Part shown: positions 55,251-62,018 of the stretch, piece after piece
How the letters are laid out: the number at the start of each line of letters is the position of its first letter
Numbering within the stretch: the stretch's first letter is position 1
Assembly: GCA_963751595.1 (NCBI GenBank)
Contig: CAVVVC010000007.1
Location: forward strand, 1 to 64,000
Source of the DNA: JAHEGP01 sp963751595
GTDB taxonomy: Bacteria > Pseudomonadota > Gammaproteobacteria > Pseudomonadales > JAHEGP01
DNA length: 64,000 nt
Direction: 5' to 3'
Program-made: the position numbers and the translations under genes
Notes under the pieces: generated by a model
The model's database searches: none
The model's input: only the letters and a program-made list of their open reading frames with translations
Told to the model about the DNA's origin: nothing

Positions 55251-56930
55251 TCACCCCTCGGCCTCTATTTTTCGGGTTATCACCCATTGCTGCAGAATGG
55301 ACAGGAGGTTGTTGACGACCCAGTACAGGACCAGCCCAGCCGGGAACCAAAGGAAAAAGAAGGTGAAGAATACTGGCAACCACTGCATGATTTTGGCTTG
55401 CATTGGGTCCGGCGGCGCCGGGTTGAGCTTTTGTTGGGCGAACATGCTAACACCCATAATAAGCGGCAATATGTAGTATGGATCCATGGCGGACAAGTCC
55501 TTGATCCAGCCGAGCCATGGTGCATGGCGCAGCTCCACGCTTTCCATCAATACCCAGTACAGGGCGATGAATACGGGCATTTGGATGAGGATCGGGAGGC
55601 AGCCACCCAGGGGGTTGACCTTTTCCTTTTTGTACAGCGCCATCATTTCCTGGGATTGTTTCTGTTTGTCGTCCGCATACAGCTCGCGAATCTGGGTCAT
55701 TTTCGGGGCGACCATGCGCATCTTGGCCATCGACCGATAGCTGGAAGCGGAGAGGTGAAAGAATGCCGCTTTCACCAGCACCGTCAGCAGGATAATACTC
55801 CAGCCCCAGTTGCCAACCAGTTTGTGAATCTGGGTCAATATCCAGAACAGGGGCTGGGCGATCCACCACAGCCAGCCGTAATCCACAGTAAGATCAAGGC
55901 CCGGCGCGATCTCCTTGAGCCGATACTGGTCCTTGGGGCCCGCGTAAAACTGGCTGTTGAACTGGCCTGTCTGGCCTGGTGCGATTGTCTGCAGAGGGCC
56001 GGTGTAGCGTATCAGGTTGTCCCCGTTGCGGGTGACTTTGGTCGAGTATCGATAGCTGCCGTCATTGGCGGGAATCCATGCGCTGATAAAATAGTGCTGA
56101 ACAATGGCAACCCAGCCCCCATCTACCGTGGTATTAAGCGGCTCTTCCTGCAGATCCCTGAAGGGAATCTTCAGGTAGGGCTTTTCGTTGGTCATGGTCG
56201 CGACGCCCAGGAAGGGCTGCATTCCCAGACCGGTCGTTTCCGCTGCCGGGTCTTCGCTACTATCGCGCTTGAGCTGGGCGTAAAAGCCGCCGCTCCAGGG
56301 GGCACCGGTTTGGTTGTCGATCAAATAATCGACGGCTACGAGATAGTCACCTCGGGTAAAGGTGTAGCGTTTGGTGATTGCGGTGCCATCCGCTTGTTGA
56401 AATGTCAGGTCTACCACCAATTCCTGTTGACCGTCTGCTAACTCGTAACTACTTTGCGCGGTCGAGAAGGTGGGCCTGCCACTTGCCGTGTCGGTGCCGT
56501 TATTGCCAATGAGTCCGCTCTGGGCGATGTAGATGCGCCGGGGATTGCGCTCCAGCAAAACAAAGGGCTGGTCACTATCCAGAGAGGCGAGATGCTCCGG
56601 CAGGGCAGCACCTACGATGTCGCCACCGAGCAGATCGATATCAAGCCGCAGGACATCGGTCTGGACGCGAACAGTGGAAGCAGAGCCGTGGTCCATGCTT
56701 TCAGGGAGCGTGCTCTCGGTTTCGTTGGCCATGGGTTGGGCAGTGGGAACATCGTCGTTACTGGGGTTCACGGCCGTTGGGGCGTCGGGTATGTCCGGGG
56801 TGCTCGCTGTCGCTCTCGGTGGACTGTTTTCCGCCACCGCATTGAGTTTCTTAAAGGCCGTCCACTCATTGACCAGCACCAGGGCGACAGCGACGATGGC
56901 TGCAATAATTGTGTAGCGAATCCAATCCAT
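55251..56930 (-). CDS. yidC: membrane protein insertase YidC
   Basis: A 559-aa inner-membrane insertase with an N-terminal span (IRYTIIAAIVAVALVLVNEW), a large periplasmic beta-domain (about 60-340) and the conserved five-helix core with NWGWSIILLTVLVKAAFFHL, LGGCLPILIQMPVFIALYWVL and LVLYWVVNNLLSILQQW. It inserts Sec-dependent and independent membrane proteins, including F0 subunit c. Eight bp after yidD. Confidence 0.97.
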   Translation of the reverse strand: MDWIRYTIIAAIVAVALVLVNEWTAFKKLNAVAENSPPRATASTPDIPDAPTAVNPSNDDVPTAQPMANETESTLPESMDHGSASTVRVQTDVLRLDIDLLGGDIVGAALPEHLASLDSDQPFVLLERNPRRIYIAQSGLIGNNGTDTASGRPTFSTAQSSYELADGQQELVVDLTFQQADGTAITKRYTFTRGDYLVAVDYLIDNQTGAPWSGGFYAQLKRDSSEDPAAETTGLGMQPFLGVATMTNEKPYLKIPFRDLQEEPLNTTVDGGWVAIVQHYFISAWIPANDGSYRYSTKVTRNGDNLIRYTGPLQTIAPGQTGQFNSQFYAGPKDQYRLKEIAPGLDLTVDYGWLWWIAQPLFWILTQIHKLVGNWGWSIILLTVLVKAAFFHLSASSYRSMAKMRMVAPKMTQIRELYADDKQKQSQEMMALYKKEKVNPLGGCLPILIQMPVFIALYWVLMESVELRHAPWLGWIKDLSAMDPYYILPLIMGVSMFAQQKLNPAPPDPMQAKIMQWLPVFFTFFFLWFPAGLVLYWVVNNLLSILQQWVITRKIEAEG

Positions 56931-56938
56931 AAATAGTT

Positions 56939-57271
56939 CTACCGAGGCTGATGCTTATCGAGGTGGTGCAGATGTGTGCAGTCAGACGGTTCTGATCCGG
57001 GGACCGGGTCGAAACCGCCTGCATTAAAAGGGTGGCATCGCAGGAGGCGACGGATAGCCAGCCACGCCCCTTTAGCGAGTCCAAATCGTTCAATGGCCTC
57101 TTCGGCATAGCTCGAACAGGACGGGTAGAAACGGCAGTTTTGCCCGAGGAATGGGCTCAGGCACAAGCGATACAGGCGAATGAGCCCGGTGGCGAACCGT
57201 CCGGGGATACCTTCCGCGCCAGAAGCCTTCAGGGCGTGATTTCCAGTGCTCGTTTGCACAATCGGTTCCAC
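56939..57271 (-). CDS. yidD: membrane protein insertion efficiency factor YidD
   Basis: A 110-aa member of the UPF0161 family with the diagnostic CRFYPSCSSYAEEAIERFG and RRLLRCHPFNAGGFDPVP. The start at 57271 makes it overlap the rnpA C-terminus by 43 bp; I see no later ATG before the conserved core, so either the overlap is real or a non-ATG start is used. Confidence 0.9.
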   Translation of the reverse strand: MEPIVQTSTGNHALKASGAEGIPGRFATGLIRLYRLCLSPFLGQNCRFYPSCSSYAEEAIERFGLAKGAWLAIRRLLRCHPFNAGGFDPVPGSEPSDCTHLHHLDKHQPR

Positions 57272-57600
57272 TGTTTGTCTAGCGTGAGCAATATCGCTGC
57301 ATTATCCATATCGGCCAAGCCTTTGCGCGCAAGCACAACAATATCCAGGGGAGGCATGGACGCTTGCCGCAGGCGGAAGCTTTCTCGGATCAGGCGCTTG
57401 AGGCGGTTGCGATGGACGGCAAGTTTAACGTGTTTCTTGGCAATCACCAGCCCCAGGCGGGCGTGCCCGAGTTGGTTCGGACTGGCGATCAGCAGAGCCT
57501 GGGGGCATCCGCACTTGACTGCCGTAGCGGAAAAAACCCTGGCATAGTCGCTCGCGGTCAGTAACCGGAGAGGCTTTGCGAAGCCCTGGGGTGCCACCAC
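57229..57600 (-). CDS. rnpA: ribonuclease P protein component
   Basis: A 123-aa basic protein that supports RNase P RNA in tRNA 5'-end maturation. The RNR motif is in AVHRNRLKRLIRESFR, preceded by RLGLVIAKKHVKLA. The start is a GTG at 57600, 13 bp after the rpmH stop; rpmH and rnpA are always paired in this order. Confidence 0.95.
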   Translation of the reverse strand: MVAPQGFAKPLRLLTASDYARVFSATAVKCGCPQALLIASPNQLGHARLGLVIAKKHVKLAVHRNRLKRLIRESFRLRQASMPPLDIVVLARKGLADMDNAAILLTLDKQWNRLCKRALEITP

Positions 57601-57613
57601 ATCAGGCTGTCTG

Positions 57614-57748
57614 TCAGGCGGTCAGCCGCTGGCGGCCCTTGGCTCGACGACGGTTGATCAGCTGGCGTCCGCTTTTGGTCGCCATGCGCGAGCGAAAGCC
57701 GTGGTTGCGCTTTCGTTTCAATACACTGGGTTGGAACGTTCTTTTCAT
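57614..57748 (-). CDS. rpmH: 50S ribosomal protein L34
   Basis: A 44-aa very basic protein, MKRTFQPSVLKRKRNHGFR, then RMATKSGRQLINRRRAKGR and RLTA. Sequence and length are those of bacterial L34. First gene of the rpmH-rnpA-yidD-yidC run; a good sigma70 promoter lies 55 bp upstream. Confidence 0.98.
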   Translation of the reverse strand: MKRTFQPSVLKRKRNHGFRSRMATKSGRQLINRRRAKGRQRLTA

Positions 57749-57802
57749 GATCGATTCTCTGCGTCGAAGCCGTGGCCGTTGGTGGTCAAAAAATGAGCGC
57801 GA

Positions 57803-57831
57803 ATTCTAGTTGATTCCGCTGATCATTTCAA
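57803..57831 (-). promoter_or_regulatory. sigma70 promoter of rpmH
   Basis: On the minus strand TTGAAA, a 17-bp spacer and TAGAAT, a near-consensus pair with ideal spacing, 55 bp upstream of the rpmH ATG. Confidence 0.72.
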
Positions 57832-57849
57832 TCAGGGCCACAGGCTTGT

Positions 57850-58110
57850 CGCCGACACCCGGTTATACCCGTCTGATAACAACTTATACACAAGCAGCCA
57901 ATAAGTTATCCACAGATTTTTACGGGGGCGCTTTAGGGCGGTAAAAACCTCGTTTTTATTTGTTATATGGGTTAAAAAATATGGTATGTACTTGATATTT
58001 ATAAGAAAAATATTTTTTGGAAATAGTTGTGGAAAACTGCCTGGATTGTGGATAACCTAGCGGCCCTGAGTTCGGAAGCTCAGGATTAGCAGTGCTATCA
58101 GATGTAAGTT
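57850..58110. other. oriC: chromosomal replication origin oriC between rpmH and dnaA
   Basis: DnaA boxes: TTATCCACA at 57906-57914 (perfect), TTATACACA at 57884-57892, TGTGGATAA at 58047-58055 (perfect, inverted) and TGTGGAAAA at 58028-58036. Between them an AT-rich segment (57950-58025) could be the unwinding element. Genes on the left run minus and those on the right run plus, as expected for replication moving outward from here. The gap to dnaA is 433 bp in all. Confidence 0.82.
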
Positions 58111-58181
58111 ATCACGGAGGAAAAGGCATTAGGCCGCGGTCGGTTTAGGGATATAGATATTAACGGGAGTAGCGGTGAACG

Positions 58182-59720
58182 ATGCTTTACGGGGAAAAGG
58201 TGATGCCGGAGTTAGCTCAGTCAGAGGCGATTTGGCAGCAGTGTGTTCATTTGCTCGAGGACGAACTGCCTTCCCAGCAATTTAACACCTGGATTCGACC
58301 CCTCAAAATTGATTCGAAGGCGGAAGCTCTGACTCTGCTGGCACCCAATCGGTTCGTCAAGGATTGGGTGGGGGATAAATTCCTGGCCCGTATCCGTGAG
58401 TTGGCCGACGAGTGCAGCGGTGGACAAATCCAGGATGTGGTGATCGATATCGGCACTGGCCAACGCGAAATGGCAAGCCACGTCCTCGAGCGGCGTCGGC
58501 AGGTACCGACTGCGGAAGCAAGGCAAGCAGAACCCGGAAGACCGGTTGATAGCCCGGGTTCCCGACAGGGTGGAGAGCCGGCATCTGCGACAGCGGCAGT
58601 CGTGCCCAGAGAGGGAGCGGGCTTTGCACGAAGACCGGTGGCGTTCACAAGGCAGTCCGACAAAGAGCGCCGTGTTCAGGTCGAGGGGGGCATCAAGCAT
58701 CAAAGCTTCCTGGTAGAGAATTACACTTTTGATACTTTTGTCGAAGGCAAGTCAAACCAGCTGGCCCGGGCTGCGTCATCCCAGGTGTCGACCAACCCCG
58801 GGGGAGCCTACAATCCCCTGTTCATTTATGGCGGGGTAGGATTGGGCAAGACTCACTTGATGCATGCGGTGGGCAATGAACTGGTGCAGAGCAAGCCCAA
58901 CGCAAGAGTGGTGTATCTGCATTCGGAGCGTTTCGTGGCGGACATGGTCAAAGCCCTGCAGTTAAACGCGATCAACGAATTCAAGCGTTATTATCGCTCG
59001 GTCGATGCGTTGCTGATTGACGATATTCAGTTTTTTGCCGGCAAGGAGCGATCCCAGGAGGAATTTTTTCACACCTTTAACGCCCTGCTGGAGGGTGGTC
59101 AGCAAATGATCCTGACCTGTGATCGTTACCCCAAGGAAATCAATGGGCTGGAGGAGCGCTTGAAGTCGCGTTTCGGGTGGGGTTTAACCGTAGCGGTCGA
59201 ACCGCCGGAATTGGAGACGCGAGTCGCGATCCTGATGAAAAAGGCCGAGCAGATTCAACTTGAACTTCCCCATGATGCGGCCTTTTTTCTTGCGCAACGT
59301 ATTCGCTCCAATGTTCGAGAGCTTGAAGGGGCCCTAAAAAGGGTGGTAGCAAGTGCTCACTTCACCGGAAGAAAGGTCGATATACCCCTGATTCGGGATT
59401 CGTTGAAGGACTTGCTGGCGCTTCAGGACAGGCAAGTCAGCCTGGATAACATACAGCGCACGGTTGCTGAGTATTACAAGATCAAGGTGGCCGACCTGCT
59501 GTCAAAGCGTCGCAACAGGTCGGTGGCCCGTCCGCGTCAGCTTGCCATGGCGCTGGCAAAGGAACTGACCAATCACAGCTTGCCTGAAATTGGCTACAGC
59601 TTTGGAGGCCGTGATCACACCACTGTGTTGCATGCGTGTCGGAAGGTAAAAGAGTTGCGCGATAGCGATGGAGACATCCGCGAAGATTATCAGAACCTGC
59701 TGCGTACATTGACCACCTGA
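58182..59720 (+). CDS. dnaA: chromosomal replication initiator DnaA
   Basis: A 512-aa AAA+ protein (start alternatives ATG 58182 or 58203). Domain I (about 8-90, LWQQ-like IWQQCVHLLEDELPSQQFNTW), a variable linker (about 100-170), then domain III with Walker A GGVGLGKT (217-224), LLIDDIQF as Walker B, and domain IV with LPEIGYSFGGRDHTTVLHA, the DNA-binding signature. It binds the boxes in the gap just upstream. GGGAG lies 12 bp before the first ATG. Confidence 0.98.
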   Translation: MLYGEKVMPELAQSEAIWQQCVHLLEDELPSQQFNTWIRPLKIDSKAEALTLLAPNRFVKDWVGDKFLARIRELADECSGGQIQDVVIDIGTGQREMASHVLERRRQVPTAEARQAEPGRPVDSPGSRQGGEPASATAAVVPREGAGFARRPVAFTRQSDKERRVQVEGGIKHQSFLVENYTFDTFVEGKSNQLARAASSQVSTNPGGAYNPLFIYGGVGLGKTHLMHAVGNELVQSKPNARVVYLHSERFVADMVKALQLNAINEFKRYYRSVDALLIDDIQFFAGKERSQEEFFHTFNALLEGGQQMILTCDRYPKEINGLEERLKSRFGWGLTVAVEPPELETRVAILMKKAEQIQLELPHDAAFFLAQRIRSNVRELEGALKRVVASAHFTGRKVDIPLIRDSLKDLLALQDRQVSLDNIQRTVAEYYKIKVADLLSKRRNRSVARPRQLAMALAKELTNHSLPEIGYSFGGRDHTTVLHACRKVKELRDSDGDIREDYQNLLRTLTT

Positions 59721-59764
59721 ATTTGAATCCAGCTTTTTCGCTTGTATAAGGACAGAGTAGACTC

Positions 59765-60865
59765 ATGAAATTTCTCATTAGCCGGGAGGCGTTGCTGAAG
59801 CCCCTGAACCTGGTGGCTGGGGTTGTTGAGCGCCGTCACACCCTGCCGGTGCTGGCCAATGTGCTGCTCCAGCTTGACGATGGTCAACTTTCGCTAACCG
59901 GAACCGACCTGGAGGTGGAGCTGGTGGGCAGGGTTGCAGTCGACGATTCTTCCATGGACGGCGAGGTAACGGTGCCGGCGAGGAAGCTGCTGGATATCTG
60001 CAAGTCCCTGCCTGAAGGCAGTGTTCTGGAGTTCAACTCTGAGCAACAGCGGGCGCTGTTAAAAAGCGGGCGCAGCCGATTTACGTTGGCAACTTTGCCC
60101 GCCAGCGAGTTTCCCAACATTGAAGACAAGCTGCTGGGCGATGCTTTCGATTTGGTCCAGGGTGACCTCAAGCGCCTCTTAGATTACACCATGTTCGCAA
60201 TGGCGCAGCAGGATGTGCGCTACTACTTGAACGGCATGTTGTGGGAAATGCAGGGCAAGGACTTCAGGGTTGTGGCCACGGACGGGCATCGATTGGCCAT
60301 GGCAACACTGGAAAATGTCGTAAGCTGTGAACCTCGTCAGGTGATCCTGCCTCGAAAGGGCGTGATTGAGCTCAATCGCTTGCTGCAGGGCGACTCAGAG
60401 ACCATCAATGTTTTGGTAGGAAACTCACACCTGCGCGCAACGACGCCCGAGTTTACTTTTTCTTCAAAGTTGGTGGATGGCAAGTTTCCGGATTACCAGC
60501 GGGTGCTGCCCCGCAACACTGACAAGCACCTGCTCGCGGAAAGAGACGAACTCAGGTCAGCGCTGGTGCGAGCTGCAATACTGTCAAATGAAAAGTACCA
60601 CGGCGTCCGCCTGCAAATGAGTGACAATCAGCTGACGATAGTCGCTAGCAACCCCGAGCAGGAAGAAGCCGAAGAATCCGTGTCGATAGATTACGCTTAT
60701 CCCGCGCTGGAGATTGGCTTCAATGTGAGCTATCTGTTGGATGTCATGGCGGCTATTCCCGGCGACACCGTGAAAATATCATTATCCGATGCCAACAGCA
60801 GTGCGCTGGTTGAAGATCAGGGTGGTTCAGAAGCGGTATACGTTGTGATGCCCATGAGGCTTTAG
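59765..60865 (+). CDS. dnaN: DNA polymerase III beta sliding clamp
   Basis: A 366-aa clamp protein of three repeated domains: MKFLISREALLKPLNLVAGV at the start, FPNIEDKL near the middle, FKFP-like GKFPDYQRVLP, and the C-terminal VMPMRL that lines the client groove. AAGGA lies upstream of the ATG. 44 bp after dnaA, so likely one transcript. Confidence 0.98.
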   Translation: MKFLISREALLKPLNLVAGVVERRHTLPVLANVLLQLDDGQLSLTGTDLEVELVGRVAVDDSSMDGEVTVPARKLLDICKSLPEGSVLEFNSEQQRALLKSGRSRFTLATLPASEFPNIEDKLLGDAFDLVQGDLKRLLDYTMFAMAQQDVRYYLNGMLWEMQGKDFRVVATDGHRLAMATLENVVSCEPRQVILPRKGVIELNRLLQGDSETINVLVGNSHLRATTPEFTFSSKLVDGKFPDYQRVLPRNTDKHLLAERDELRSALVRAAILSNEKYHGVRLQMSDNQLTIVASNPEQEEAEESVSIDYAYPALEIGFNVSYLLDVMAAIPGDTVKISLSDANSSALVEDQGGSEAVYVVMPMRL

Positions 60866-60880
60866 GGCCGCTATTCGGTA

Positions 60881-62011
60881 ATGGTATGGATTCAGAGGCT
60901 GAAGGTACAGGGCGTACGCAATATAGGTAATGCTCACCTTCAGCGGCTGTCCCCTGTTAATCATATCTATGGCGCAAATGGCGCCGGTAAGACTTCTGTA
61001 CTTGAGGCCCTGCACCTCCTTGGCTTGGGTCGGTCCTTTCGGTCTAGTAAACAGCTTCCCATTATTGCTCATCGCGAATCCTCGGCGATTGTTTACGGCG
61101 AGTTGATCAGCTCACCGCCAGGCATCATGGACTCGATCCGCTCTCCCTCCCTGGAAGCGCTTGTTGGTATCGGTGTGCAGCGTAACCGTGATGGCACCTG
61201 TGAATTTCGCATTAACGGACAGCGTGGAGCGACAACCGCACAGCTGGCGGAGCTATTGCCGTTGCAAGTTATCGACGCGGATACCTTCGGCCTTTTGCTC
61301 GGGCCTCCCGCGACAAGAAGGCAGTTTCTGGATTGGGGTGTGTTCCACGTGGAACATGAGTTCCTGGATTTATGGCGCCGGTTACAACGAATATTAAAAC
61401 AAAGAAATTCGCTTCTCCGCCGTGGTAAAATGAACACACGGGAGCTGGGCTCCTGGGATGCGGAGTTTGGTCGATTAGCCGAATCCATCACAGATATGCG
61501 GTCTGATTACTTTGCCCAGTGGTGCCCCGTATTTTTTGAGATATTCAACGAGATCGGAGGCGGTGAATTGCCAGCCCCTGATATCCATTTTTCCCCAGGC
61601 TGGGACCGCCGCTTGACCGCCGGGGAAATGTTGAAAAAGCAATTGAAAAGAGACAAAGACATCGGCTTTACAGGAATGGGTCCCCATCGCGCCGACCTGC
61701 GGCTAAGAATAAACGGTCTGCCAGTTGGAGAAGTGCTTTCCAGAGGGCAGCTCAAATTAGTCAGTGTTGCCATGCGGCTTTCCCAGGGGCATATGCTCGA
61801 CCTTGCTACAGGAAAGCACTGTGTCTTTTTGGTGGATGATCTGCCGGCTGAGTTGGACAGAAAGCGTCGGGCCGCTGTCATCAGTTTGCTTTTGCAGCGT
61901 AAGGGACAGGTGTTTTTTACGAGTGTCGACAAGAGTAGCCTGGACCTGTCAGGCGCCGATACCAAGACTCTAAGTGTGTTCCACGTGGAACACGGAACAG
62001 TACACCAGTAG
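60881..62011 (+). CDS. recF: DNA replication and repair protein RecF, with two parS sites in its coding sequence
   Basis: A 376-aa SMC-like ATPase for gap repair and RecA loading. Walker A GANGAGKT (31-38), ABC signature LSRGQLKLVS, Walker B VFLVDDLPAELD. Both parS palindromes encode the identical hexapeptide VFHVEH, once near residues 154-159 and once near 366-371, close to the C-terminus. Its stop is followed after 7 bp by gyrB. Confidence 0.96.
   Translation: MVWIQRLKVQGVRNIGNAHLQRLSPVNHIYGANGAGKTSVLEALHLLGLGRSFRSSKQLPIIAHRESSAIVYGELISSPPGIMDSIRSPSLEALVGIGVQRNRDGTCEFRINGQRGATTAQLAELLPLQVIDADTFGLLLGPPATRRQFLDWGVFHVEHEFLDLWRRLQRILKQRNSLLRRGKMNTRELGSWDAEFGRLAESITDMRSDYFAQWCPVFFEIFNEIGGGELPAPDIHFSPGWDRRLTAGEMLKKQLKRDKDIGFTGMGPHRADLRLRINGLPVGEVLSRGQLKLVSVAMRLSQGHMLDLATGKHCVFLVDDLPAELDRKRRAAVISLLLQRKGQVFFTSVDKSSLDLSGADTKTLSVFHVEHGTVHQ
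61341..61356. promoter_or_regulatory. parS centromere-like site 1
   Basis: A perfect 16-bp palindrome TGTTCCACGTGGAACA inside recF. It matches the Pseudomonas-type parS (GTTCCACGTGGAAC core). It is the expected loading site of the ParB encoded at 49126-50022. Confidence 0.9.
61977..61992. promoter_or_regulatory. parS centromere-like site 2
   Basis: A second perfect copy of the same palindrome TGTTCCACGTGGAACA, 636 bp from the first and 19 bp before the recF stop. Same reading frame phase, so it encodes the same VFHVEH. Confidence 0.9.
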
Positions 62012-62018
62012 TTTAGCG

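Noticed and set aside
55287..56441. A 384-codon frame antisense to yidC
   Set aside because: It lies wholly opposite a certain gene and has no recognisable motif.
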